Position numbers and translations under genes: made by a program
Assembly: GCF_002222595.2 (NCBI RefSeq)
Contig: NZ_CP022413.2
Coordinates: 1,814,001 to 1,878,000, forward strand
Length of the DNA: 64,000 bases
Source of the DNA: Blautia hansenii DSM 20583
Lineage (GTDB): Bacteria; Bacillota; Clostridia; Lachnospirales; Lachnospiraceae
Direction of reading: 5' to 3'
The notes under the pieces: generated by a model
Told to the model about the DNA's origin: nothing
Database searches by the model: none
Seen by the model: only the letters and a program-made list of their open reading frames with translations
In this document: positions 52,009-60,038 of the stretch, piece by piece
How positions within the stretch are numbered: position 1 is the stretch's first letter
How the letters are laid out: every line of letters starts with the position of its first letter

Positions 52009-53294
52009 TAAAGCTCCTCAACCATATCGTCTGTCATATTTGCAATGTCAGCATTTTCTGAGATGATACCGCTGACTAATTTAAAAGTGAAGTTTTTATG
52101 TTTAAATGCTGTGAATTTAGGTCTATTTTCAATTCGTACAACAACTCCTTCTCGAATGTGTGTTTTTCCTACAGGGTCTACTCCATCATAGTATTTTTCA
52201 ACACGTTCCATTAAATCTTCCCACGTTGAATATTCAAATGTTTCAAAAAGTGGCACACAATCCACTCCCATTTGCTCACATCTTAATCTCATGAGCCAAT
52301 CAGGATATTCAATAGTGTATCCGTCCTCATTGGTCAGCGTCATACGATAAACATAGTATTGATTTTCTCCGGGATTACAACCATAGGAAAATACCATTTC
52401 TTTTCCATAAAGTTTTTTGGCTTCCTTATCCTGTAATTTTGAAGTAGAACAACTACCCATAATAGGAGTTTGATTATTAACGTAACCTACAATCTCTCCG
52501 TAGACTGTTTCACCTTTTTCTAATTTTCCTTCAAAGAAATCATGCCACGGTTTTCTAAATTCATTTGAACCATAAAATCCTCCATCGAAATCTTCTAATA
52601 TACATCTCCTTGTACCTGAAACATACGTCCATTCTTTTTTAGTTCTAGGTTCTTTTTTTAGTAATTTTTCTATGAAATTTTTTTTGAATCGTTCATGTTT
52701 GATACTATACATTTCTCTACTGCTTGTTCCATGCATCTTTAATGTAATTGTGCATTTATCTCCGGGTTTAAATGCTTGTTTATTGCACATCAACTGTTCA
52801 GTATCAACATGTTCTATAAAGATAGGATATTTTTCCTTCTTAGAAATGTTTTTTGATTTTGTTGAACTGTTTCCACCTTTTAAGGTTTTTCTTTTAGGGA
52901 TATATTTCTCACAAATCAAATGACCATTTAATGTCGTAATTTTATCTCCGACCTTTAATGTTTCCATACTTGTGTATGATAATAATGTTTCTACCGGCAT
53001 TACTAAACCTTCGGACTTTTCTCCTCTAAGCTTCAATGCTCTGATGTTATTTTTCTCAGGCTCTAAATATCCTCCAATATTTTTACCTGTCTCATCTTTT
53101 TTTCTAACTAAATTATTTGCTAATGCGTATTCATCACTCAATCTTCCATCTACAGGAAAGAAGACTACTATTTGTCCTTCGTAATAAGACATATCTACAA
53201 TTACATTGTTTCCAAAAATATTTACACATTGCAATCTGTCTGCATTTGAGTGCTTACGCAGGTTCTGTAGCTGTACAATATATCCACAATACAA
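52008..53294 (-). CDS. ATP-dependent RNA ligase with N-terminal OB domain
   Basis: 428 residues. The N-terminal part (I-V-Q-L-Q-N-L-R-K-H-S-N-A-D-R-L) is an OB-type domain like that of DraRnl/Rnl5. The nucleotidyltransferase core has K-M-H-G-T-S with the adenylated Lys at 186, Y-G-E-I-V-G-Y (motif III region), E-G-V-V-V-R (IV) and F-K-L-V-S (V). It seals broken RNA and sits beside a kinase-HD protein, together a tRNA/RNA repair pair as in T4 Pnkp/Rnl1. Start is TTG (53294); the conserved N-terminus begins right there. Confidence 0.85.
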   Translation of the reverse strand: MYCGYIVQLQNLRKHSNADRLQCVNIFGNNVIVDMSYYEGQIVVFFPVDGRLSDEYALANNLVRKKDETGKNIGGYLEPEKNNIRALKLRGEKSEGLVMPVETLLSYTSMETLKVGDKITTLNGHLICEKYIPKRKTLKGGNSSTKSKNISKKEKYPIFIEHVDTEQLMCNKQAFKPGDKCTITLKMHGTSSREMYSIKHERFKKNFIEKLLKKEPRTKKEWTYVSGTRRCILEDFDGGFYGSNEFRKPWHDFFEGKLEKGETVYGEIVGYVNNQTPIMGSCSTSKLQDKEAKKLYGKEMVFSYGCNPGENQYYVYRMTLTNEDGYTIEYPDWLMRLRCEQMGVDCVPLFETFEYSTWEDLMERVEKYYDGVDPVGKTHIREGVVVRIENRPKFTAFKHKNFTFKLVSGIISENADIANMTDDMVEEL

Positions 53295-53456
53295 TTAAGC
53301 TTTTAAACCTCTGATTTTACGGATTACATCAAAAACATTATCTTTCTCTACATCAATTTCAATACCTGCTTTATTTAATAAAGCAAATACTGTTTCGGAA
53401 TCTTCATGTACCAATACCTTACATACATCTTCAATAAACTGTTTCTCTTTTAACAT
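53295..53456 (-). CDS. Small acidic helical protein, 53 residues
   Basis: AAAGGAG precedes the ATG. The chain is helical (L-K-E-K-Q-F-I-E-D-V-C-K-V-L, then F-D-V-I-R-K-I-R-G). Its stop is directly followed by the TTG of the RNA ligase. Unknown; possibly a regulator of the ligase. Confidence 0.5.
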   Translation of the reverse strand: MLKEKQFIEDVCKVLVHEDSETVFALLNKAGIEIDVEKDNVFDVIRKIRGLKA

Positions 53457-53470
53457 TCTTATTCTCCTTT

Positions 53471-54385
53471 TTAATGAGCGTATAAATCCGCTTTATGTAA
53501 TTTTTCTATCATTTCAAATAAATCTTTTCCCCATAGTTTTAATCTGTTTTCTTTTAATTTTTCATCTTTCTTCCAAAAGAAGGGTTCCATGTGCCAGTTA
53601 ATTAACCAAGCTATTAATAATGAGTCGTCTAATACTTTTGAGGTATAAAAAAATGAGTCGTATGCACCTACGTTCATGTGGTTATAATAGTGAGCATTTT
53701 TGTCTCCTTCTTTGCACTCCTTGCAAAATGGCTTCCCTATGTCGTGAAGATATGAAGCCCACAACAGTTCGAAAGTATATCCTCTTTCATGTCTAACAAA
53801 TCGTTGCCCTATGTAATGAAAAGCATGATATAAGTGCCGACCAAGAGTTAAAGTATGGTGCTCATTTTCTTGATTAAAATTATTATAACTTGTAACAATT
53901 TCTTCTGGCTCTTTGTAATCTGCCCCTTGCCATAAAACTACCTGAATAATATCAAATCCTTCATAATAATAAGGAACTTGGAAGTTCGTATACATTTTCT
54001 CTATAACACTTTCAGGAATACTTCTTTCCCTCTCTGCATTATTTTTCAAACATTGCTGGTATGGAGTCATTATGAGAATTGCAATTTTTTCACAGGGAAT
54101 ATCTTTTAAAGATTTCAGAAATGATATTCTTTTTTTCGAATTGATATTTGTTGCATCATATATAACGTTTTTACCAGCTTTTAAATCTCTCTGAATTCTT
54201 TTATGAAGTTCATTAAAAAGAAAGCCATTATCTCCCATGTGGTTTACATCTCGGAACAACTCTTCTCGCAATCTATCAGAAGCATGAATTACTGCGTTAT
54301 GTTCTTTTGCAATTATCTCTGCTTCTTGTGATTTTCCACTACCGGGAATACCAATCATCATAAATAATTTGGGTAATATACTCAG
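53471..54385 (-). CDS. Polynucleotide kinase-HD phosphohydrolase fusion (probable CTG start)
   Basis: About 304 residues. The P-loop kinase has F-M-M-I-G-I-P-G-S-G-K-S and D-A-T-N-I-N, as in 5'-polynucleotide kinases. A C-terminal HD domain (about 190-270) has H-T-L-T-L-G-R-H, Y-L-H-D-I-G-K-P-F and H-Y-Y-N-H. Together with the ligase it would heal and seal cleaved RNA. An ATG start at 54361 would cut into the first beta strand. Upstream the frame reads S-I-L-P-K-L-F and opens at a CTG (54385), with GAGG 10 bases before it and a TGA two codons earlier; so CTG is the likely start (inference). Confidence 0.78.
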   Translation of the reverse strand: MSILPKLFMMIGIPGSGKSQEAEIIAKEHNAVIHASDRLREELFRDVNHMGDNGFLFNELHKRIQRDLKAGKNVIYDATNINSKKRISFLKSLKDIPCEKIAILIMTPYQQCLKNNAERERSIPESVIEKMYTNFQVPYYYEGFDIIQVVLWQGADYKEPEEIVTSYNNFNQENEHHTLTLGRHLYHAFHYIGQRFVRHERGYTFELLWASYLHDIGKPFCKECKEGDKNAHYYNHMNVGAYDSFFYTSKVLDDSLLIAWLINWHMEPFFWKKDEKLKENRLKLWGKDLFEMIEKLHKADLYAH

Positions 54386-54427
54386 TTTTCACTCACCTCT
54401 TTTCATCTATGTTTAATTAAGTTAAAG

Positions 54428-55597
54428 TCAATTCATGTCAAGCTCTTGATATCCCCATATATATCCTCCTGCTGATTGCCTTCTTCCAACTATGACATCC
54501 CATATATGTGAAATATGCAACTTTCGTTGTGCTTCGTTAATGCTAGGATATTCACCAATTATTTTTAAATCTTTCGTCATCTGAAAAATCGGCTTTGACA
54601 TGGTTTTTACTGTACGTTTTGAAGTTTCCTTGTTTGCCTTTAAAACCGCTTCTTTAGAATCATAAGAACACCATCCAATTTTAGCTCCCTTTTTTAACCA
54701 AGATACAATAGTATTTCTGCAATATCCCACTTCTCTGGATATTTCTTTTATTGATTTAGTTTTATTTTCATAAATATCACACACTGTTTTTAACATATTA
54801 TTACAGGTAGCCACATGACATAGCTCCCACTGTTCATCTGATAATGTTATTTTTTGGTTTAAAACTGTTTCGATATTACTTTGTAAAATACTGTTTTTAA
54901 TATAGTCTGCATCTGAATTACGAGCGTTTATTTCTATATAGTGTTGTATTCCATTTTTACTTGCAATATCTTTTTTGAAATCATCATTTGCTTTTTCTTG
55001 TTTTAATGTTCTTCCACCTAAATCTGTAAAACCGCTCTCTATGTAATGTTGTTTCCCGTGAACTTCAATAATACACATATAATCTTTTAAATAAAAATCG
55101 TATGATTTTTTCCCAGACCATTTAAAAGATACATGTTTAGTGTAATTAGTATTCATTAAATCTAAAAATTTTGACACATATTTTTCACCGTAGCTAATAA
55201 AATCATTACAGTTATTGCATTTATTCTTATTGGTAAGAAACTTGTTTGGAGCTTTATACATTACATATCCACAATCAGGACATTTCCAATAGATTTTTTT
55301 ATTAGAACCAAAAGTATATTTATATCCATCTTCTAAATTCAAAAGATATTTCATACATTCTGGATGTGTTGTAGCCATGTCGTTATACCCCTGTAAAACC
55401 GTATGATTGCTACATACTGTACAATGAAATCCATCATCTTTTATAATGTTCGATGGCAATGCCTCAAATTTATGTCCTTTGTTGCAAATCCATATATATT
55501 TTCGGTTTGTTTTGATTTCATTTATTTTATCTGTATTTTCATCTGAATATATTTGTGGATACATAGAAATGAAATTTTTTATCCTATCAATGTGCAT
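54428..55597 (-). CDS. Free-standing homing endonuclease-like protein (zinc ribbons, nuclease core, NUMOD1)
   Basis: About 389 residues from the ATG at 55597 (AGGGG upstream). Treble-clef/zinc-ribbon pairs (C-T-V-C, C-P-D-C, C-N-N-C), a nuclease-like middle (Y-D-F-Y-L-K-D-Y...I-I-E-V-H-G-K-Q-H-Y, a D...E-x-x-G-x-Q-H pattern of Vsr/PD-(D/E)XK type) and a C-terminal NUMOD1-like DNA-binding repeat (I-I-G-E-Y-P-S-I-N-E-A). Such proteins invade genes. Here it directly follows, and overlaps, a nucleotidyltransferase stub whose 3' part is missing. Confidence 0.75.
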   Translation of the reverse strand: MHIDRIKNFISMYPQIYSDENTDKINEIKTNRKYIWICNKGHKFEALPSNIIKDDGFHCTVCSNHTVLQGYNDMATTHPECMKYLLNLEDGYKYTFGSNKKIYWKCPDCGYVMYKAPNKFLTNKNKCNNCNDFISYGEKYVSKFLDLMNTNYTKHVSFKWSGKKSYDFYLKDYMCIIEVHGKQHYIESGFTDLGGRTLKQEKANDDFKKDIASKNGIQHYIEINARNSDADYIKNSILQSNIETVLNQKITLSDEQWELCHVATCNNMLKTVCDIYENKTKSIKEISREVGYCRNTIVSWLKKGAKIGWCSYDSKEAVLKANKETSKRTVKTMSKPIFQMTKDLKIIGEYPSINEAQRKLHISHIWDVIVGRRQSAGGYIWGYQELDMN

Positions 55598-55751
55598 GTT
55601 TACCCCTGTTAATATCCACATCGCTTGTTGGCAGGTTAGTTCCATAAGCAATAGAACCTCCCATACCAATCAAGCAGATGTTATTTCCTAAATGTGGGTT
55701 TTCTCTAAGAAATGAATATTCAGACTGTTTTAGAATTTCTCTGTAAGACAT
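55587..55751 (-). pseudogene. Nucleotidyltransferase (pol-beta-like) N-terminal stub
   Basis: 54 codons: the first 47 or so match the start of MNT-type nucleotidyltransferases, I-C-L-I-G-M-G-G-S-I-A-Y-G-T...S-D-V-D-I, i.e. the G-G-S motif and first catalytic Asp pair. Right after D-V-D-I the sequence turns into the endonuclease leader and a stop. No remainder of the domain exists downstream of the endonuclease, where only about 40 bases lie before the kinase-HD gene. So this gene was broken by insertion and deletion. A short product could still be made. Confidence 0.7.
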
Positions 55752-55753
55752 GA

Positions 55754-56728
55754 TTATTTAGAAGCTGGAGTTGTACCAGATGATACAATACGAACTGCAC
55801 CATTTGCTTTAACTGTTTCAGATGCTAGTGTGTTCATTTTAGTATAAGCATCATCTAACTTAGACTGTAATGTAGTTGTTTTACTTTCTTCCTGTTCTAA
55901 TTTTTCTTCAAGCATAGAAACTTTGTCTTCCAATTTTGCAATTTCATATTCTTTTTCTTTTTCATACATGGTTTTCTTATAACCATACTCTTTTGCAGCT
56001 TCTTTCTGACCAAGTTCTTTTGCTTCTTTCTCAGCATTTGCAATCAATTCTGGAATTTCTGCAACTTTTTCACGCAATCTTTCCAGTTCGTCTAATTTGC
56101 TTTCTGCTTCTACAAACATATTGTCAGCAGCCTCTTCCTTTGCATTTAAAACTTTTTCACGTTCTGCTTTTTCATCTTCCCATTTATCATTTTCAATCTT
56201 ACGCTGACGTGTCAGATTGTATCCATACTCTTCTTCTTCACGTTGACGTTCCTGTTTTACTTTTGCAATTTCTTCTGCTCTCGCAGCTCTTACTTCTTCT
56301 CGCACGGAGTCTTTTTGAGAAATCAAGTCATCTAACTCAGCTTCATATACTTTAATCAGCTCTTTGTGTTCAGCCATGAGTTTTTCTCTTTTAGCTTTAA
56401 ATTCTTCCTCTAATTGATAGTCTTTTTCTTTAGCTGCATTAATAATAGCTGCCAGAGAAGATGCTTCTACTTCAATATCATATAATTCTTGCAATTCTTT
56501 CTGTTTATTTTCAATGGTTTCCATTAAGTCTTCGTACTGTCGAGTAATTTCATCACTGAAAATATTGCTCTCTACAGCCTGAGCAGCATTTTCTTCAACC
56601 GCTACTTTTCTTTTATTTTCAGCCATATCCGCTGGCGTTTCTTTCATTTTCTGAACTTCCTCTACTTTTTTCAATGCTTCTGAATATGCATCAAAAAGTT
56701 CCTGTTTCGTATTCTTCATTGTCAACAT
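55754..56728 (-). CDS. Long coiled-coil protein
   Basis: 324 residues, almost entirely charged heptad-like helix (about 60-300) rich in E, K, Q and A. No signal or membrane span. ATG at 56728 has AAAGGA upstream. Overlaps the end of the small membrane protein gene by 38 bases. As last gene of the Ter-like block it may scaffold or sense the membrane complex; this is inference. Confidence 0.6.
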   Translation of the reverse strand: MLTMKNTKQELFDAYSEALKKVEEVQKMKETPADMAENKRKVAVEENAAQAVESNIFSDEITRQYEDLMETIENKQKELQELYDIEVEASSLAAIINAAKEKDYQLEEEFKAKREKLMAEHKELIKVYEAELDDLISQKDSVREEVRAARAEEIAKVKQERQREEEEYGYNLTRQRKIENDKWEDEKAEREKVLNAKEEAADNMFVEAESKLDELERLREKVAEIPELIANAEKEAKELGQKEAAKEYGYKKTMYEKEKEYEIAKLEDKVSMLEEKLEQEESKTTTLQSKLDDAYTKMNTLASETVKANGAVRIVSSGTTPASK

Positions 56729-56861
56729 TTTTTAATTCCTTTCTTTTCTCTTTGATTTTTTTATATATAGCAATGCCTTTATCTACAGCGAATGTAGCGG
56801 TCATTGTTCCTAGCAATACAATTACTGTATCCGTAAATACTTTTGCGAATTTTTCTTTCAC
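56691..56861 (-). CDS. Small membrane protein, 56 residues
   Basis: GTG start with a strong AAGGAGG site. One hydrophobic helix (about 8-27: V-F-T-D-T-V-I-V-L-L-G-T-M-T-A), a basic stretch (Y-K-K-I-K-E-K-R-K) and an acidic tail. It begins 2 bases after the SPFH gene stop, so it is probably translated with it. Confidence 0.6.
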   Translation of the reverse strand: MKEKFAKVFTDTVIVLLGTMTATFAVDKGIAIYKKIKEKRKELKNVDNEEYETGTF

Positions 56862-56862
56862 T

Positions 56863-57753
56863 TTATTCCTCCTTAACTACTGCATTTGCACCCTGAACAG
56901 TTACCCAACCATGCTGTAATCTTGCCTCTGCCTCTTTCATCTGAATGAGTTCTGGTGTAATGGAGTTAGATTTCAAATTATTTGCATCTGCCTCCGCCTG
57001 AGCTTCGATACGCATTTTTTCTGCTTTTGCTTGAGCCTGTGTTACTGCAATCTGAGCATCTGCTTCCGCTTGCATTTTTTCGGTTTCTTTTTGAACTTTA
57101 ATTTTTTCCTGCTCTGCTTCCGCTTGCTGTTTTTCCTGCAAAGCTTTCACTCTATCATCAATTGCTGCCTTTAACTTATCGTCAGGATGAACGTCAATAA
57201 TGGATGCATCCAAAACTTCAATGCCATACGCTTCGCCAAATTCTTCATTTAAATATTCAGTGATTTTGTCGTTGATTTCTGATCTATTTCCACTATATAA
57301 CTGCATCATACTGTAATCTGTTGTAATTTCAGAAATCTTTGATTTTAACACTGTTTTCACACGCTGTTCAACAATATCTTCTCCATCCATACCTTTGAAT
57401 TTCTTATATGTATCTACTACTGTTTCAGGAATATATCTATAGGACATCTGAAAACTAATAGAAATACTTGCATCATCAGAAGTAGCAACTTTGAAAGAGT
57501 CGTCCCCTTCACTTCCTTCTCTCTTATCTTTTGATAGAATTAACTGTTCATTTCCAATTGTAAATTCTTTTACGTGAATACCAGGAAGAACAAAATGTAC
57601 TCCCATGTCCAATACTTCATCTTTTACTCCACCATTCAATGAATATTGAACTCCTACTCTTCCTGTTGGAATTTTTTCCATCTGGCTCACTGTAAAAACT
57701 CCGCCTGCCAATGCAACTACTAAAACAATACTAGCTATAACTTTTTTCTTCAT
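56863..57753 (-). CDS. SPFH/Band 7 (prohibitin-like) membrane protein
   Basis: 296 residues: an N-terminal transmembrane segment (4-24), an SPFH domain (about 28-200, with G-R-V-G-V-Q-Y, F-V-L-P-G-I-H, R-V-K-T-V-L-K-S-K-I) and a long charged helix (200-270), the standard stomatin/prohibitin layout. Such proteins form large membrane scaffolds. The gene lies in the Ter-like block. Confidence 0.85.
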   Translation of the reverse strand: MKKKVIASIVLVVALAGGVFTVSQMEKIPTGRVGVQYSLNGGVKDEVLDMGVHFVLPGIHVKEFTIGNEQLILSKDKREGSEGDDSFKVATSDDASISISFQMSYRYIPETVVDTYKKFKGMDGEDIVEQRVKTVLKSKISEITTDYSMMQLYSGNRSEINDKITEYLNEEFGEAYGIEVLDASIIDVHPDDKLKAAIDDRVKALQEKQQAEAEQEKIKVQKETEKMQAEADAQIAVTQAQAKAEKMRIEAQAEADANNLKSNSITPELIQMKEAEARLQHGWVTVQGANAVVKEE

Positions 57754-57893
57754 GGCTTATGGTCTTCCTCCAATTCTTTTTCTATCTTTTTGTCATCTTT
57801 TTTGATTGAATTGATAACTTTATTTCCAATCCATACAATTATCAATCCCAACACTGCATATCCTAAAACCGCTAAAAGAAATAGAACCCACAT
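57750..57893 (-). CDS. Small membrane protein, 47 residues
   Basis: M-W-V-L-F-L-L-A-V-L-G-Y-A-V-L-G-L-I-I-V is a single membrane helix, followed by a charged tail (K-K-D-D-K-K-I-E-K-E-L-E-E-D). The stop overlaps the SPFH start (ATGA). AAAGGAATG lies upstream. Looks like a partner peptide of the SPFH protein. Confidence 0.6.
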   Translation of the reverse strand: MWVLFLLAVLGYAVLGLIIVWIGNKVINSIKKDDKKIEKELEEDHKP

Positions 57894-57894
57894 A

Positions 57895-58638
57895 TTATTT
57901 CATTCCTTTCTTTGCTTTCAGTTCAGCTAACTTCTTATTGATTTCTTCGTCTTTCATTTTTTTATCCAGACGTTTTTTCTGCACGCTAGCAGAATTTTCA
58001 TAAGCTATTCTGTTTCCTTCAGACTCTTCTCTTGCTTTTCTGACTCCATCTCTGACTTTTTCTAACATTTTATCTTCTTCATTTGAAGACACTGTGGTAT
58101 CAGCTTTCAAAGATTTTGTAGCTTCTACTGTTTCCAAAGTGAATACGGTTTTTTCTTTTTCAGCTTTTAACTGTGCCAAATCATCATAGAGCTTATCAAC
58201 TGTCTCTTTCTGCAACCTTTCGTTCTCTTTCAAATCCTTAATACCTTCTTTGAGAACTTCCATCTTATCTGTAATTTCTTGCTGCATTTTCAAATATGTT
58301 TTAGCCCCTTCATCATCACCACGAGATACGCAAGAGTCAATATCCATATTAACTTTCATTTCATCTTTTTGGAGTGTTCTTAAATCTTTTTCAAATGCAG
58401 ATAATTTTCCAAGAATTTGACTATAGTTAGCACTTGCTTTAGAATAATCTTCTTCTTTCTTTTCAATAGCAGCATTAAAATATGCTTTTGCACCTTCAGG
58501 AGTAGATGCATCTTCACTTAATTTTTCATTGATTGTTCCTGTTGCTCTAAGGCGAATTCTTTTGCCTATTTTTGTAAACAAAAGAATTCCTCCAACAATA
58601 CCAACAGTTAATAAAAGTAATACCGTTGCGAAAGTCAT
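57895..58638 (-). CDS. PspA/IM30-like membrane-associated coiled-coil protein
   Basis: 247 residues. It differs from classical PspA in having an N-terminal transmembrane helix (3-22). The body (about 30-230) is long charged helices with the PspA-like alternation and a central helical hairpin. PspA/Vipp1 proteins are ESCRT-III-like membrane-stress effectors. The gene lies between the TerD and SPFH genes, as expected for a stress module. Confidence 0.6.
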   Translation of the reverse strand: MTFATVLLLLTVGIVGGILLFTKIGKRIRLRATGTINEKLSEDASTPEGAKAYFNAAIEKKEEDYSKASANYSQILGKLSAFEKDLRTLQKDEMKVNMDIDSCVSRGDDEGAKTYLKMQQEITDKMEVLKEGIKDLKENERLQKETVDKLYDDLAQLKAEKEKTVFTLETVEATKSLKADTTVSSNEEDKMLEKVRDGVRKAREESEGNRIAYENSASVQKKRLDKKMKDEEINKKLAELKAKKGMK

Positions 58639-59279
58639 TAAGCATCCCTACCTTCATCAATGTCTAAATCAAATGTTTTAAATAATTCAACCATACCGCC
58701 TGTATAACCAGAACCAATTGCCTGAAATTTAAATCCACCGTTATGCTTGTATAATCTTCCAAGCTCCACAGCATTTAATTTTTCAAACTTTTCATCTTCT
58801 GATAAATCAAAGTTTGCTTCAAAACCTGACGGATTGTCATAGTCATATACTGTAACCATTGCATTATTTACCATGCCAAAATTCTGCAATCGTTGAATTG
58901 CTCTGAAAATTGTTAAGCAAATTGTAAAGTCTGTTTTGTTTGCTGGAAACTTATCAGCGTGAACAATAAAATACTCATCAAAATGTCTCCCATTAAATTC
59001 AATACCCTGTGAGTCATCGCCTGTTCTGTTATCTCCAGAGTATTCAACCCACGGATAATTTTTTCCATCTCCGTATGTACTAAAATTCACGATATCTGAA
59101 GGATATTGAACTTTTTTATCGCTGTTTGTTAAGAACCCATGTATATCAAAATCAATATCTCCTTCGCCGGAAAATCTATTCATATCCCAACGCACACCAA
59201 TGAAAATATTTTTAATGTTGCTTCCATCTTCTTTTGTCATGTTAATTTTTTGATTTTTACTCATATCAATTACTGGCAT
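58638..59279 (-). CDS. TerD-family protein
   Basis: 213 residues. The N-terminal I-D-M-S-K-N-Q-K-I-N-M-T-K corresponds to the S-L-S-K-G-x-x-V-S-L-S-K start of TerD, followed by I-F-I-G-V-R-W-D. The acidic G-D-I-D-F-D-I-H-G-F-L and R-T-G-D-D-S-Q-G segments are where TerD binds Ca2+. Family members take part in tellurite/stress systems. Single-base overlap with the PspA-like gene. Confidence 0.85.
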   Translation of the reverse strand: MPVIDMSKNQKINMTKEDGSNIKNIFIGVRWDMNRFSGEGDIDFDIHGFLTNSDKKVQYPSDIVNFSTYGDGKNYPWVEYSGDNRTGDDSQGIEFNGRHFDEYFIVHADKFPANKTDFTICLTIFRAIQRLQNFGMVNNAMVTVYDYDNPSGFEANFDLSEDEKFEKLNAVELGRLYKHNGGFKFQAIGSGYTGGMVELFKTFDLDIDEGRDA

Positions 59280-59291
59280 TTTTTCTTCCTC

Positions 59292-60038
59292 CTATTTATT
59301 CGCTAACCAATCTTTATATTGTCTCAAAAGCTCTGTATATAGCTGCTCATCATCTAATTTTGCAATATCTTTTACAGAGATAAACCCTGTATTATCATTC
59401 TCTCTGCCTTTCATGTCGTCCAAAGATTTCAGATATTTAAAATTATCATTTCCAATTCCTACAAACTGGACAAATATGTTGTATGCGGATAATTCCCTGA
59501 TAATGTCATTTGTTTTTTCTTTATCCCAGTTATCTCCATCTGTAATAAACATGATAAATGCAGGAATTGTGCTAGGCTCAATATCTTTATAGTGATGAAC
59601 CATACTTGTTAATACAGGTGCATATTCCGTACCTCCCATGCCCATACGTGCTTTCAACATTACTTTATCTACATAGTTTTCATAATTCTTTTCAGTAATA
59701 ACTTCAAGTCTTTCTTCTCCATTTGAAAATAGCCAACATTCCAGTTCTTTATTATCATCAAACCTCAAGGCAATAGGAAGAAGTCTTGTAATTACATCCT
59801 GTACTTTTCCTTCTCTAAATTCATCGCTCATACTTCCACTATAATCCATTGCAACTGCAACTCTTGCCGTATGTTTTGTCATATCAATCTTGTTATCTTT
59901 TGACATGTTAATTAAAACTTTATTCAAATTCTCTTTTGACATATCAATACATACTTTTTTAGTTTCCTGAGCTGGTGCACTATTGTGCCCAGACTCAGTT
60001 TCATTTTTATTTCCATTTAAAAAACTGAAAAATCCCAT
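59292..60038 (-). CDS. vWA-domain protein, TerF-like
   Basis: 248 residues. The vWA domain (about 55-248) has MIDAS D-Y-S-G-S-M-S, T-E-Y-A-P and F-I-T-D-G-D. The region before it repeats short TerD-start-like units (I-D-M-S-K, I-N-M-S-K, I-D-M-T-K). This resembles TerF, which joins TerD-like and vWA domains, but here only the short strand motifs remain. The ATG overlaps the ATPase stop (TAATG). Confidence 0.82.
   Translation of the reverse strand: MGFFSFLNGNKNETESGHNSAPAQETKKVCIDMSKENLNKVLINMSKDNKIDMTKHTARVAVAMDYSGSMSDEFREGKVQDVITRLLPIALRFDDNKELECWLFSNGEERLEVITEKNYENYVDKVMLKARMGMGGTEYAPVLTSMVHHYKDIEPSTIPAFIMFITDGDNWDKEKTNDIIRELSAYNIFVQFVGIGNDNFKYLKSLDDMKGRENDNTGFISVKDIAKLDDEQLYTELLRQYKDWLANK

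Noticed and set aside
54386..54427. A second exon of the broken nucleotidyltransferase after the endonuclease
   Set aside because: Only about 40 bases separate the endonuclease stop and the kinase-HD start, with no nucleotidyltransferase residues in any frame.
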